Assembly: GCA_938020565.1 (NCBI GenBank)
Contig: CALIHP010000043.1
Coordinates: 1 to 64,000 of the forward strand
Direction: 5' to 3'
DNA length: 64,000 bases
Source: an uncultured Anaerolineaceae bacterium
GTDB taxonomy: Bacteria; Chloroflexota; Anaerolineae; Anaerolineales; Anaerolineaceae
Shown: positions 25,853 to 38,186 of the stretch, piece by piece
How positions within the stretch are numbered: position 1 is the stretch's first letter
Layout: every line of letters begins with the position of its first letter
Notes under the pieces: generated by a model
Seen by the model: the letters and a program-made list of their open reading frames with translations, nothing else
Databases searched by the model: none
What the model was told of the DNA's origin: nothing
Made by a program: the position numbers and the translations under genes

Positions 25853-27016
25853 CTACTGAATCGCGACACCCGACCAGATAAATGTCCGCGAATCAGAGCG
25901 CGAACCGGCGGAGGAATAGATCGGCGAGCCATCCTCCTGTGAACCCGTCTGACGCACCGGCTGCACATACCACTTGATCGCGTGCGGCGCGGGATCGCTT
26001 GGGCGGAACGTAATCGGGACGATATACTTCGTATCGCGGACGTATTCAACGAGTTTCCGGCCCGTGCCCTGCGTAATATCTTCGATATTCACCTCATACG
26101 CCTCGTTTTCCAACAGCGTTCCAACGCCAGCCCATTGCAGCGTAATCGGGTCGCCGGAGGTGTTATAAGAAGCGCCGTCCGCGGGAAGCAGCAAATTCGG
26201 CGCGTCGTACGGCGGCGGATATGTCGGCGTCGACGTTGGGCCAGGCGTAACCTGCTCGCAGAGCGGAATGCTCAGCGTCGTCCCGGCAACCACGATATCG
26301 TTCATCAGCGCGTTATACTGACGGATAATATCCGTCGAAACGCCGTAATTCAGCGCAATTCCCAAGAGCGTATCGCTCGCGGTTACGACGTATTCGTATG
26401 AGCCGCAGGCTGCCAGCGTTGCCTGACGATCCGTCAGCGTCCCGGTCGCCATCGGTGTCGGCGTGATGGTTGGCTGCGGAATTTTGAGCGTCATTCCCGG
26501 GGACAGGTAGCAGTTCGAAGAAAGATTATTTTCCATGACGATCGTCTGAATCGACACATTGAACAGCGCCGCGATCGTCGAACAGAGATCGCCCTCCTTA
26601 ACCTCATAATCGATCGGCGCCAGCGGCGTTGCGCTCATTTCCAACGTCGGCGTGTACGTCATCGTCGGCGTCGGGGAGATCGTCGGCGTACCGGACTGGG
26701 TCGGACGCGGCGTCGGCTCCACGACCATCCCGGTACTTTGCATGAAAATAAAAACCAGTCCGGCCCCGATCCCGAAAATCAGGATCAGCAGTCCGATCGC
26801 AATCGGCAGGCTCAGCCGGATTTCAGGAATCCGCGGTTTTTTTCGCAGTGCGTCTGTTTCGCTTGCCGCGGCCGTATTTCTCGCCGCTGGGCCCGCTTCC
26901 TGCTGCGCGCCTGTAAAGACCCGTCCGCAAACTAAGCATCTTGTTGCGGATACGTTCATCCTCGTTCCGCAGGTCGGACAAATCTTTGTTTTCGTCTGTT
27001 GGTTTTGTTCTGTCAT
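25853..27016 (-). CDS. Zinc-ribbon, membrane-anchored double-LysM protein
   Basis: 387 residues from ATG 27016; GTG 27037 is an alternative. Order of parts: a cytoplasmic zinc ribbon (CPTCGTRMN and CLVCGR), one membrane helix (IAIGLLILIFGIGAGLVFIF), a TPT-type linker, LysM 1 (YEVKEGDLCSTIAALFNVS), LysM 2 (YVVTASDTLLGIALNYGVS) and a C-terminal Ig-like region (ITLQWAGVGTLLENEAYEV). LysM domains bind peptidoglycan, so the protein would link membrane and wall. Zinc-ribbon plus LysM is a recurring Chloroflexi arrangement. It is divergent from hemW and convergent with the importer operon. Confidence 0.85.
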   Translation of the reverse strand: MTEQNQQTKTKICPTCGTRMNVSATRCLVCGRVFTGAQQEAGPAARNTAAASETDALRKKPRIPEIRLSLPIAIGLLILIFGIGAGLVFIFMQSTGMVVEPTPRPTQSGTPTISPTPTMTYTPTLEMSATPLAPIDYEVKEGDLCSTIAALFNVSIQTIVMENNLSSNCYLSPGMTLKIPQPTITPTPMATGTLTDRQATLAACGSYEYVVTASDTLLGIALNYGVSTDIIRQYNALMNDIVVAGTTLSIPLCEQVTPGPTSTPTYPPPYDAPNLLLPADGASYNTSGDPITLQWAGVGTLLENEAYEVNIEDITQGTGRKLVEYVRDTKYIVPITFRPSDPAPHAIKWYVQPVRQTGSQEDGSPIYSSAGSRSDSRTFIWSGVAIQ

Positions 27017-27161
27017 GCGCCCTGTCGTTTTCCTCACCCGTCGACCGCTGACTCACGGGTCCTTACGGTTTCCTTCCCTGAAAAGAACTCATCGGCGTAG
27101 ATCGGATCAATCCGTTTCTACGGTGAATTCTGAGCCGATTATATCATGTTATGATTGGCGC

Positions 27162-28325
27162 ATGAAAGAACGATGGTCGCTGTATCTGCATGTCCCATTC
27201 TGTCAGACCCGATGCAATTACTGTGATTTCGTGACTTCTGCGAAGCATGTCGGCCTGATTGCGCCGTACGTCGACGCGCTTTGCGCTGAGATCGCGATTA
27301 CGTCCGGCCGGCTTATTGAGCGGGAAGCGGTGCATTCGGTCTACTTCGGCGGCGGGACGCCGTCGCTTCTGACGGCAGCGCAGACGGCAAAAATTTTAGG
27401 CTCGATCCGCATGGGGTTCGAGCTCGCCGACAACGCGGAAATTACGCTTGAAGCGAATCCGGGCGACCTGACGGTGGAACGGGCGGGCGCGCTGCGGGAG
27501 ATGGGTATTAACCGGCTCAGTATCGGGATGCAGTCCGGCCATGACGACGAGCTCCGGCTGATGGGGCGCAGGCATACCCTCGCGGATACGATCCGCGCCG
27601 TCAAAATCGCGCGCGGCGCCGGCTTTGAAAACCTGAGTCTGGACCTGATTTTCGGATATCCGACTCAAAGCGGGGCCCGGTGGCGTGAGTCGCTTGAGCT
27701 CGCCTGCGCGCTCGGCCCGGATCATTTATCCCTTTACGCGCTGTCGATCGAAGCTGGAACGCCGTTAGCCGGGGCGATCCGCGGCGGTAAGCTCGCTCAG
27801 CTGGACGACGATCTCCTTGCCGATCGATACGATTTCGCCGTCGATTTCCTCGAACGGCGCGGCTGGACCCGCTACGAAATTTCGAACTGGAGCCGAAGTC
27901 CGGAATTTGAAAGCCGGCATAATAAGCAGTATTGGAAACTCGATCCGTATCTGGGGTTCGGCGCTGCGGCTCATGGCTTCATTGCGCATTCCCGAACGCG
28001 GAATGTACTGAACACGGCCGCATATCTTCGCAGGATCGACCGCGCGGGTCAGTCCCGCTCAGCGTTCCCTGCCGCTGCTGAAATCCGGCGGCAGTCGCGG
28101 GAGGACGAGATGCGCGACGCGATGATTTTCGGACTGCGCCTTCTCCGCGAAGGGGTGGACCTGAACCGCTTTGCCGATCGTTTCAGCGTACGCGCCGAAA
28201 CGGTCTTCGCTGAATTTATTGGAAAACATTCCGCCGCGGATCGGATCATCGTCGCGGACGGTAGAATACGGCTGAATCCGCGCTGCGCGTTCGTCAGCAA
28301 CCAGATTTTTGTGGACCTGATCTGA
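27162..28325 (+). CDS. hemW: HemW-like radical SAM protein
   Basis: 387 residues from ATG 27162; the longer open frame upstream is only the antisense of the LysM gene. The radical SAM cluster motif is HVPFCQTRCNYCDF, followed by VYFGGGTPSLL and EANPGD. HemW_C-type sequence follows about residue 290. These mark the HemW/oxygen-independent coproporphyrinogen oxidase-like group. HemW is a haem chaperone and lacks the oxidase activity long assigned to it. No true HemN marker is visible, so HemW is the better name. Its stop codon is 7 bases from that of the convergent YkuD gene. Confidence 0.88.
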   Translation: MKERWSLYLHVPFCQTRCNYCDFVTSAKHVGLIAPYVDALCAEIAITSGRLIEREAVHSVYFGGGTPSLLTAAQTAKILGSIRMGFELADNAEITLEANPGDLTVERAGALREMGINRLSIGMQSGHDDELRLMGRRHTLADTIRAVKIARGAGFENLSLDLIFGYPTQSGARWRESLELACALGPDHLSLYALSIEAGTPLAGAIRGGKLAQLDDDLLADRYDFAVDFLERRGWTRYEISNWSRSPEFESRHNKQYWKLDPYLGFGAAAHGFIAHSRTRNVLNTAAYLRRIDRAGQSRSAFPAAAEIRRQSREDEMRDAMIFGLRLLREGVDLNRFADRFSVRAETVFAEFIGKHSAADRIIVADGRIRLNPRCAFVSNQIFVDLI

Positions 28326-28332
28326 GGATTTA

Positions 28333-29412
28333 TTATGAAACGATCACCTGCGTGCCGAGTCCGATCGTGTCGATCGCCAGCGTCGGGGTCCGCGGGGTAC
28401 ACCAGCGGTAAAGCCATTTCGCTTCTTCATTCCGCATATTCACACAGCCCCGGCTCATCGTCAGTCCCCAGTTCCGATGCCAGTAGGTCCCATGGAGCGC
28501 GACGCCGGTTGCCGGTTCAAAAAACGAGACCCACGGCACGCCCGGAAGCTCGTAAGCGTCAGGATCGTCGGTCAGATTCCCATCCCCCATATGCTTCGAC
28601 GGCATTTTATTTTGAATATTAAACGTCCCCGTCGGCGTCGCCGTCGGGATCTGCCCATCCGGAACATCCTTGATAATTCCGGTCGAAACCGTTGTTCGGA
28701 AAATTTCCCGATCGTATTCGAACGCGGTAAGCTGCTGAAGCCCGATCTTGATTTCGATCCGTTTCTGGTTCCAGGGAACGTCGACCGATACTGGCGTCAG
28801 CTCGGAAGCCGGTATGATTCGCATGTGATCGGCTGCGATAAAATAGTCGAGGGAATCCACGTCAAAAAATTCGTCTTTCAGCCGGTACCAGGCCCGACCG
28901 TCCGGCCCGGTTTCGACGGCGACGACCCAGTGAACTGATTCATAATATAAACGATAAACGTTGCGCCAGCTTCCGTCACGGTTATGGAGCTTCGCCTGTG
29001 TAAACGGGACGGTGACTTCGCCGAGGACGCCCGGCGCCGGCGCGCTGTTCACCGAGTAATCGACCTGATTCAGCCGCGTATCGACGAGCTGAACGTGGCC
29101 AGAATGAATATATCCGCCCCAGACCCGGTACCAGTATGGGTTATAGCCGGGACCATGGTCCGATTTGACCTCATAATAAACGTTCATCAGGTCGTCCCGG
29201 AACGCCTGATAAATAATCCGCGCCTCGTCCCATGGCTGAGAATAGACGCTGAGGCTGGGGATCGCTACGCGAGCCTGTTTTCCGGCTGTGCCGACCGACG
29301 ATGCGTCCGCGAACGCTGGGTTCAAATTAACCGTCGATAAAAACGCGCCCGCCCCGGCGGCGATGCCGGCTTTCAGGAATTGTCGCCGGGATGCGTCGAA
29401 CTGATTCTTCAT
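28333..29412 (-). CDS. Tat-exported L,D-transpeptidase (YkuD)
   Basis: 359 residues. The N-terminus has a twin-arginine signal (SRRQFLKAGIAAGAGAF) and an alanine-rich cleavage region. The C-terminal third carries the YkuD catalytic motif: HGTYWHRNWGLTMSRGCVNM, with the histidine and the SRGC cysteine. YkuD enzymes form 3-3 cross-links in peptidoglycan or attach proteins to it. The middle region (about 45-210) holds SH3-like beta repeats. With the LysM gene nearby, this part of the window has an envelope theme. Tat export of a YkuD enzyme is less common than Sec export. Confidence 0.9.
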   Translation of the reverse strand: MKNQFDASRRQFLKAGIAAGAGAFLSTVNLNPAFADASSVGTAGKQARVAIPSLSVYSQPWDEARIIYQAFRDDLMNVYYEVKSDHGPGYNPYWYRVWGGYIHSGHVQLVDTRLNQVDYSVNSAPAPGVLGEVTVPFTQAKLHNRDGSWRNVYRLYYESVHWVVAVETGPDGRAWYRLKDEFFDVDSLDYFIAADHMRIIPASELTPVSVDVPWNQKRIEIKIGLQQLTAFEYDREIFRTTVSTGIIKDVPDGQIPTATPTGTFNIQNKMPSKHMGDGNLTDDPDAYELPGVPWVSFFEPATGVALHGTYWHRNWGLTMSRGCVNMRNEEAKWLYRWCTPRTPTLAIDTIGLGTQVIVS

Positions 29413-29431
29413 TCTCTGTCTGCAGCGCTGA

Positions 29432-29773
29432 TCAAATTACCCATTTGATCCGTGGATTCTTCGTCAACGCAATATAAATCGCGTCGACTTGCTCGCGCGA
29501 CTGGGCGGTAAAGGTATAGTTTACTGAAATATATTTCTTTTCCCGGCTGGGAACCGTTCTGAGATCAGCTTCGCTGACTTCAACGCCATTAGCGACGAAA
29601 GCTTTCAGGACGTCCGCTATCATCTCCGGGCTGTTCTCGCCAATAATCCGCATTGGCATTTCGCATGGAAACGTCAGGACTGGCTCCGACTCCGCTGTGT
29701 CCGGACTCAGCGGAATCACCTCGTCTGTATCGTTGCGCTCGCCTTCGAATTGATTAGTTCCGTCTTCTTTCAT
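29432..29773 (-). CDS. DUF493 (YbeD-like) family protein
   Basis: 113 residues from the ATG at 29773, chosen because AAGGAGG lies about 8 bases upstream; earlier starts lie within or upstream of that site. Residues about 30-113 match DUF493: FPCEMPMRIIGENSPEMIAD, then SREKKYISVNYTFTAQSREQ and a C-terminal ALTKNPRIKWVI. The fold is ACT-like; YbeD in E. coli is of unknown role and has been linked to lipoate metabolism by gene position only. It has an acidic, low-complexity N-terminal tail. The YkuD gene starts 19 bases downstream. Confidence 0.82.
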   Translation of the reverse strand: MKEDGTNQFEGERNDTDEVIPLSPDTAESEPVLTFPCEMPMRIIGENSPEMIADVLKAFVANGVEVSEADLRTVPSREKKYISVNYTFTAQSREQVDAIYIALTKNPRIKWVI

Positions 29774-29961
29774 CTTCCATGCCTCCTTGCGCACGACCGT
29801 TGTCAAGCGCATGAATATATTTTACCAGCTAATTTTTAGCTTGATTTATGCGGAAAACGCAACGTATTGCTCCGCTTCTTTGGCAGGACAGGACAATCCA
29901 CAGGCGCAAGGAAACTTTCTCGTTAAAAATCGCCTGCTTTTTACATGCCCCGCAAATACGC

Positions 29962-30591
29962 TTAGAACACGGTCCCGAACTGGCGGTCGCCAGCGTCGCC
30001 AAGTCCGGGAAGAATATACCCACGTTCGTTCAGGCGTTCATCGACGGCGGCTAAATGAATATCGACGTCGGGATGAGCCCGGGTCAGGGCGTCGATTCCT
30101 TCCGGCGCGCCGATCAGTCCAATGAATTTAATCCGGCAGGCGCCCCATTTCTTAACAATATGGATAGCGGCGATCGCGGAACCGCCGGTCGCGAGCATCG
30201 GGTCCAAAATGAACGCTAAGTTGAACGGGTGGTCTTTGGGTAGTTTATTATAGTATTCGACTGGTTGAAGCGTTTCTTCGTTTCGGTAGAAGCCGATATG
30301 AAAAACGTGGGCATTGGGGATCAGCGTCCAAATTCCTTCGACCATTCCTAATCCGGCGCGGAGAATCGGGATCAGCGCGATATGCTCGCGCATGACCTGT
30401 CCGCTGGTTTTCATCAGCGGGGTTTCAACGTCGATCGGGCGAATCGGCAGATCGAACGTCGACTCGTAACAGAGCAGCATGCCAAGCTCGTTGACGACCT
30501 GGCGGAAAACGGTCGGGTCGGTGTCGACGGATCGAAGAATGGACAGTTTATGCTGAATGAGCGGATGGTTGCTGATGGTGAGTTTTGACAT
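29962..30591 (-). CDS. upp: Uracil phosphoribosyltransferase
   Basis: 209 residues from ATG 30591, with GAAGGAT upstream; a start at 30606 would add five residues. It makes UMP from uracil and PRPP in pyrimidine salvage. The PRPP-binding loop DPMLATGGSA is at residues about 130-139, the N-terminal region has HPLIQHKLSILR and the C-terminal uracil-binding part is YILPGLGDAGDRQFGT. Length and motifs are fully typical. Confidence 0.97.
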   Translation of the reverse strand: MSKLTISNHPLIQHKLSILRSVDTDPTVFRQVVNELGMLLCYESTFDLPIRPIDVETPLMKTSGQVMREHIALIPILRAGLGMVEGIWTLIPNAHVFHIGFYRNEETLQPVEYYNKLPKDHPFNLAFILDPMLATGGSAIAAIHIVKKWGACRIKFIGLIGAPEGIDALTRAHPDVDIHLAAVDERLNERGYILPGLGDAGDRQFGTVF

Positions 30592-30653
30592 GAAAGATCC
30601 TTCCATCGTCTTTGATGAATTTTTCTTATTGTATCGCGTTAAATTTAAGTCGG

Positions 30654-30659
30654 TATAAT
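30654..30659 (+). promoter_or_regulatory. -10 element in the divergent upp/GDPD region
   Basis: A perfect TATAAT on the plus strand, 39 bases before the GDPD gene's ATG. TTGTAT lies 19 bases upstream. A minus-strand TACAAT for upp lies nearby, so two divergent promoters may overlap. Confidence 0.4.
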
Positions 30660-30698
30660 TTGGATAGCTTGAAGCTGTAGGAGGCTGCGGTTTGATCC

Positions 30699-31487
30699 AT
30701 GAATGGTTCAGATTTTTCGAGTATTCCGCGAAGCGTGTCCGGGCCGCGAGTCTGGGCGCACCGCGGTGCGTCGGTGTCGTTTCCGGAGAATACGCTCTCC
30801 GCGTTTCAGGGCGCGATCGACGCGGGAGCGGATGGCGTCGAGTTAGACGTGCATCTGAGCTCAGACGGGCGTTTGGTAGTGACGCATGACGAAGATACGG
30901 TTCGGGTTACGGGAAAGCAGGGCCGGATCGCGACGATGACGCTGGCGGAGATCCGCGCGCTGAATTTCGCCGCCTTTCGTCCGGATGCGCCGTTTGAAAC
31001 GGCTCCGACGTTGGACGAGGTGTTTGAATTGATCGCGCCGTCACGGCTGACGATTAATATTGAATTGAAGAATTCGATTGTGGCATATCCGGGAATGGAG
31101 GAGAAGACTCTGGCGCTGGTCGACGCATGGGGCTTTTCGGACCGGGTTCTCTACTCGTCGTTTAATCATGATTCGATGGCGAAAATAAGACGGCTTGACC
31201 CACGCGCGAAGGTTGGACTGCTTTTTCAGTTTTTCAGTTGGGGCGTTTTTCGCCGGGCGGCGGATATCGGAGCAGCCGCGCTGCATCCGCATTGGCGCCT
31301 GGCGCGGTTCGGCCCGTTCGTCGGCATGGCGCATCGGCATGGGCTCGCGGTTCACGGGTGGACGGTTAATTCTGTCTCCGGTTTTGAAGCCTGCCGCAGG
31401 GCGGGCGCAGACGCGGTGATTACGAATGATCCCGCGGCGGCGGTTCGATCGTTCGCTGACGGGGCCGCCTTACGAAATGGAAAATGA
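30699..31487 (+). CDS. Glycerophosphodiester phosphodiesterase
   Basis: 262 residues. The GDPD active-site motifs are AHRGASVSFPENTLSAF, ELDVHLSSDGRLVVTHD (Glu and Asp metal ligands plus the second catalytic His) and the later NIELKNS. It hydrolyses glycerophosphodiesters to glycerol 3-phosphate and an alcohol. No signal peptide is present, so it is probably cytoplasmic, as in UgpQ. An AGGAGG lies at 30679-30684, rather far (14 bases) from ATG 30699, but a stop codon blocks earlier in-frame starts. The C-terminal part (VHGWTVNSVSGFEACR) is typical. Confidence 0.93.
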   Translation: MNGSDFSSIPRSVSGPRVWAHRGASVSFPENTLSAFQGAIDAGADGVELDVHLSSDGRLVVTHDEDTVRVTGKQGRIATMTLAEIRALNFAAFRPDAPFETAPTLDEVFELIAPSRLTINIELKNSIVAYPGMEEKTLALVDAWGFSDRVLYSSFNHDSMAKIRRLDPRAKVGLLFQFFSWGVFRRAADIGAAALHPHWRLARFGPFVGMAHRHGLAVHGWTVNSVSGFEACRRAGADAVITNDPAAAVRSFADGAALRNGK

Positions 31488-31573
31488 GTTTTCCCCGGGT
31501 AAAATTAAGGGGTTCCTTCCGGTGAAAACCTGTGAACGATTTATTCTTGATGATTGAGAAAAGGGGTCGATAT

Positions 31574-32833
31574 ATGAGCGCAGATAAGTCCGAGAACCGC
31601 TTAGACATGCGGAAGACGTTTCTGATTGGGTTGGGTTTCTTTTCGTCTTCGCTGCTTTGGTCCGTGTATAACAGTTTCGTTCCGCTGATTTTACGTGGTT
31701 TTATTCCGTCGACGACGCTAATCGGATCGATTATGACGATCGATAATATATTCGGCGTGATTTTCCAACCGTTGTTCGGGATGCTGAGCGACCGGACGCG
31801 AACGCCGATTGGAAAACGGATGCCTTATATTATGATCGGCGCGCCGGTTTGCGGAATTTTATTCGCCCTGATCCCGCGGATGCGCTCGCTGATCGCGCTG
31901 ATGACGATCGTTATCCTGTTTAATTTTGTCATGTCGATCTGGCGTTCGCCGATGATTGCGCTGATGCCGGACCTGACGCCGGAGAAACAGCGGTCCCAGG
32001 CCAATGGGATTATCAACCTGATGGGCGGATTGGCGGCGATTCTGGCGTTCCTGGTCGGTGGAAAATTAGCCGACGCGTATGGACGCGCCGCAACGTTCCA
32101 GATGGCATCCGGAACGCTGCTGATCGCGGTCATTCTTCTTTTCATCTTTGTCAAAGAAAAGAAGCTGCCTGATCCGGCGGTTTCGGGCGCGGGCGAATCG
32201 GAGCTGGATTCGCTTCGGAACGGCGGCTTCGGCGCGTTTCGACGGCTGGCCCCCGAACGTCGGCGCGGGCTGGGGTTGATTCTGTTGGCGATTTTCTTCT
32301 GGTTCTGCGCTTTTAACGCGGTTGAGACATTCTTTACGCTGTACGCGACGACCACGTTTGGCCTGACCGATGGGCAGGCGGCGATGACGCTGGCGTTCTT
32401 CTCGGTCTCGTTCGTTGCGTTCGCGATTCCGGCGGGGTTTATCGGCGCGAGGATTGGCCGGCGTCAGACGATCCTGTTGGGATTAATTGGAATGATCGCT
32501 GTATTTTTGCCGATGAATTTTATCTCGAATCTGACGGTTGTCCGCGTCCTGCTGCTGTTAGCGGGACTCGGATGGGCCTGCGTCAATATTAATTCACTGC
32601 CGATGGTGCTGAATTTTGCGAATGAGGCTGAGCTGGGGACGTTCACCGGGTACTACTATTTCTTCTCGTTCGCGGCCGCGATTTTCAGCCCGATCCTGTT
32701 CGGCGTGCTGCGCGATTCGAGCGGAACGTATGCGACGCTTTTCGTGTATGCGCCGGTGTGCTTTGCGCTGGCGTGCGTTTGTGTTTTCCTGTTCAGGCAG
32801 GACGCGGCGACGGTTGACGAGACACAGGCGTAA
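31574..32833 (+). CDS. MFS transporter (SLC45/sugar-type)
   Basis: 419 residues from ATG 31574 (AAAAGGGG upstream; a start at 31532 is open but less likely). There are twelve predicted hydrophobic segments with the MFS loop motif DRTRTPIGKRMPYI between helices 2 and 3, which resembles SLC45/GPH-like sugar transporters. FLVGGKLADAYGRAATFQM is the second-half-like repeat. Sugar:cation symport is likely by family; the substrate is unknown. It begins 86 bases after the GDPD gene. Confidence 0.82.
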   Translation: MSADKSENRLDMRKTFLIGLGFFSSSLLWSVYNSFVPLILRGFIPSTTLIGSIMTIDNIFGVIFQPLFGMLSDRTRTPIGKRMPYIMIGAPVCGILFALIPRMRSLIALMTIVILFNFVMSIWRSPMIALMPDLTPEKQRSQANGIINLMGGLAAILAFLVGGKLADAYGRAATFQMASGTLLIAVILLFIFVKEKKLPDPAVSGAGESELDSLRNGGFGAFRRLAPERRRGLGLILLAIFFWFCAFNAVETFFTLYATTTFGLTDGQAAMTLAFFSVSFVAFAIPAGFIGARIGRRQTILLGLIGMIAVFLPMNFISNLTVVRVLLLLAGLGWACVNINSLPMVLNFANEAELGTFTGYYYFFSFAAAIFSPILFGVLRDSSGTYATLFVYAPVCFALACVCVFLFRQDAATVDETQA

Positions 32834-32906
32834 CCGGGGCAGGGGAGATCTTGCGCTGATCTTCCCTGCTGCCTGTCCTTATTCATCCCGGCCGGCCCGA
32901 ACGTTT

Positions 32907-35510
<2,604 letters not shown>

Positions 35511-35785
35511 GGATGGACCTCCTTCGAAGCGCGGCGACTCGCCACGCTGTATGATTCATATGATTTTCAGCTGAGTATAGTGTAGGCGGTCGCTGTTAAC
35601 AGTGTATTAGAGATCAGTTAGACGAAGGTCAGAGGATTCCTGCCTGGAGAGTTCATGGAGATCAGCCGGCACGATGGCTTTTTTCCCGGCTTTCCGGGTC
35701 GTCTGAGCGGAATCGGTTAGAATTGGTTAACTCGTCGGGGAAGCCGGATTCTCCGCAGAAAATGTCTAAACGAGAAAGGTTATAA
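35511..35785. other. Intergenic region between clpB and the carboxylesterase gene
   Basis: A 275-base divergent promoter region. No CIRCE or HAIR-like inverted repeat and no convincing -35/-10 pair was found by eye. AGAAAGG before the ATG at 35786 is the only clear signal. Confidence 0.4.
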
Positions 35786-37282
35786 ATGATCCGATTTTTA
35801 CAGAATCATCTTGGGAGAGTTGCCGCTGCTGTGGAGATGATCGACGGACAGCGTGTATATCGGATTGTGGGCGTTCCGTATGCGCGGGCGGGCCGGTTTG
35901 AACGATCGCGTATTGTTGAGGCTTATGAAGCGGGTGGGCTCGTTAATCGAGAAAGGGCCTGCTGTTTCCCGCAGCGAGCTGTTCCGCGATTTTTTAATTT
36001 CTTCATGAAACACCACATGATGCGACCGGAATGGCTCGCGGAGAACGATATTCAAACGGAGGACGCGTTCGTCGTTAATATCTGGACGACGGATTTTGAC
36101 ACGGCGAAACCGGTCCTGGTTTATCTCCATGGGGGCGGAGATTCCGGATCGGGAACGGCGCCGATTTATGACGGTGCGCACCTGGCCTCGCGTGGGATTG
36201 TCGTTGTGACGGTAACGTATCGGATCGGTTACTTCGGATATCTTCCGGTCTTTGACGATAATGGCGAGCTGAGCTGTAACCGCGCTGCTCAGGACCAGCA
36301 GGCGGCGCTGCGCTGGGTTCGGGCGCATATTTCTGAATTCGGCGGCGACGCCGGGAATATTACGCTGATGGGTCAGTCGGGAGGAGCTTTATCCTCGCTG
36401 AACCAGTTCCTGAACCCGATCAGCCAGCGCCAATTTGATAAACTAATTCTCTGCGCTGGGCCGATGCCGACGGCGGTTCCGGTCGACGGGCTCCGCGAGA
36501 GGTTCCTGACGGTTTTAAAGGAAAATGGGATCCGCGATTTCGCTGAGCTGAAACGACTCCCGGTTCGGAAACTGCTCCGGCTTCGAGCGAAAAACGCGAT
36601 GATGGACGTTATAGATGGCGATTTCTTCGCGCGCGATCCGAAAGCGATTTTCGAAGCGTGCGAAGTTCCGGAAATCCCGATTCTGATTGGGACGAACGAT
36701 GACGAGTTTTCGATGATTGAGATGGGAATGTTCTACCGGCCGTTGGGGATCGCGACGAAGGCGCGCGACCTGGATCATGCATTGGCGGCGAAGTATGGGG
36801 AATACTCGGAAAAGCTTCGGCGCGCTGTCGAGCCGGAGGCGAAGAGTCTTATTGATCTTCAGATTAAGATGCTGGAGACTGCGGTTTTTCATACGGTCAG
36901 TTATCGGCTTTTGGAAAAATTCAGTCAGCGCTGTCCGGTTTACGGATATCGATTCGGCTATGTTCCGAACCTGTACGGCGGATTACGCGGGTCGTATCAT
37001 GGCGCGGAAGTTGCGATGTTCTTCGGGAATCTGGATAAAATGAGGATCCAAGTCACGGATCAGAATCGACGTGAGATGGCCGCCGTGCAGATGGATTGGC
37101 TGGCGTTTATCCGCGGCGGTTCAATCCCGAATCGTGAGCGTTACGACGCCGCGAGTAAACGGATTATTCGCTATCTGAGGGAACCTGAGATGGTTCCCTT
37201 CCCGAACGCTGATCTGATCGGTGAGCTGGCGGAGACGGATATTTATGAACGGGCGTTTGGCGAATATCTGCGAAATCGGTAA
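35786..37282 (+). CDS. Type B carboxylesterase/lipase
   Basis: 498 residues of the type B carboxylesterase alpha/beta-hydrolase family. The oxyanion-hole region is VYLHGGGDSGSG, the nucleophile motif GQSGGALSS (Ser near residue 200) and the catalytic His lies in YHGAEVAMFFGN near 420. The expected acid falls in GTNDDEFSMIE. No signal peptide is present, so it is probably cytoplasmic. The N-terminal third contains several cysteines and REP-type insertions. Substrate esters are unknown. Confidence 0.92.
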   Translation: MIRFLQNHLGRVAAAVEMIDGQRVYRIVGVPYARAGRFERSRIVEAYEAGGLVNRERACCFPQRAVPRFFNFFMKHHMMRPEWLAENDIQTEDAFVVNIWTTDFDTAKPVLVYLHGGGDSGSGTAPIYDGAHLASRGIVVVTVTYRIGYFGYLPVFDDNGELSCNRAAQDQQAALRWVRAHISEFGGDAGNITLMGQSGGALSSLNQFLNPISQRQFDKLILCAGPMPTAVPVDGLRERFLTVLKENGIRDFAELKRLPVRKLLRLRAKNAMMDVIDGDFFARDPKAIFEACEVPEIPILIGTNDDEFSMIEMGMFYRPLGIATKARDLDHALAAKYGEYSEKLRRAVEPEAKSLIDLQIKMLETAVFHTVSYRLLEKFSQRCPVYGYRFGYVPNLYGGLRGSYHGAEVAMFFGNLDKMRIQVTDQNRREMAAVQMDWLAFIRGGSIPNRERYDAASKRIIRYLREPEMVPFPNADLIGELAETDIYERAFGEYLRNR

Positions 37283-37383
37283 TTGGCGAGCGGATTTTGA
37301 ATCAGGTGCGGCTGACTTGCTGGCTGCGCAGTCTGAATCGAGGAGCGCAAAGGCGGTCGGAGCCTCAGGAAAGGATTGACAGG

Positions 37384-38175
37384 TTGGAACCGGATTATAA
37401 GAATTGGGTCCCGAGGGGGATGGTGATTGGGTTGATTGCTGGCGCGGCAGCGCTATTGGTTTTATTGATTCTGTTTGGCGGAATGGGGTTCGGCGTTCAG
37501 GGCCTGACGCGGACGATCCTGACGATCATTCTGAGTGTCGCGTTCCTGGCGAACGCCGCGGCCGCGGTCTGGTCCGTCGCTGCATACCGAGCGTTTCAAT
37601 TCAGCGGCAGCAACAGCCTCGCGCGGAAAATTATCAACGGAGTCGCGAGCTGTGTGAAGCTTCCCCGAGGCGGGAAAGGTCTCGACGTGGGCTGTGGAAG
37701 CGGCGCGCTGACGATTGCCTGCGCCAGGGCGAATCCATGGGGGGAGATGATGGGAATCGATCTCTGGGGACCATATTACGTTTCGTATAGTCGTGATCTT
37801 TGCTGCCAGAATTCAGAGGCGGAGGGCGTCAAAAATACACGTTTTGCCAGGGGCGACGCGATGAAGCTCGATTTCCCGGATGAGACGTTTGACGCGGTGA
37901 CGAGCAATTACGTGTATCATAATATGGTTGGCGTCAATAAGCAGCAGCTGCTGCGCGAGACGCTGCGTGTCCTGAAAAAAGGCGGAACCTTCGCGATTCA
38001 TGATCTGATGTCGCCGATTCGATACGGGGATATGCGGAGGTTTGCAGAAACCCTGAAGGAAGAGGGATACGAGAAAGTCGAGCTGATCGATACAACACGG
38101 GGCATGTTCATGTCCCGAAGTCAGGCGCAATGGCTGCTGCTGAGCGGGTCGGCGCTGTTGGTTGGGACGAAATAG
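37384..38175 (+). CDS. Membrane-anchored class I SAM methyltransferase
   Basis: 263 residues from TTG 37384, with AGGAAAGG about 8 bases upstream; TTG 37297 would add 29 residues. Two N-terminal hydrophobic helices (VIGLIAGAAALLVLLILFGG and TILTIILSVAFLANAAAAVW) are followed by a methyltransferase domain with motif I GLDVGCGSGALTIAC, the acidic residue in MMGIDLWG and motif III RVLKKGGTFAIHDLM. It would act at the inner face of the membrane, perhaps on a lipid or membrane quinone; the substrate is unknown. The start codon is uncertain. Confidence 0.8.
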   Translation: MEPDYKNWVPRGMVIGLIAGAAALLVLLILFGGMGFGVQGLTRTILTIILSVAFLANAAAAVWSVAAYRAFQFSGSNSLARKIINGVASCVKLPRGGKGLDVGCGSGALTIACARANPWGEMMGIDLWGPYYVSYSRDLCCQNSEAEGVKNTRFARGDAMKLDFPDETFDAVTSNYVYHNMVGVNKQQLLRETLRVLKKGGTFAIHDLMSPIRYGDMRRFAETLKEEGYEKVELIDTTRGMFMSRSQAQWLLLSGSALLVGTK

Positions 38176-38186
38176 GAGGAACAACG

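Noticed and set aside
35511..35785. CIRCE-type heat-shock operator before clpB
   Set aside because: No TTAGCACTC/GAGTGCTAA-like inverted repeat was found by eye.
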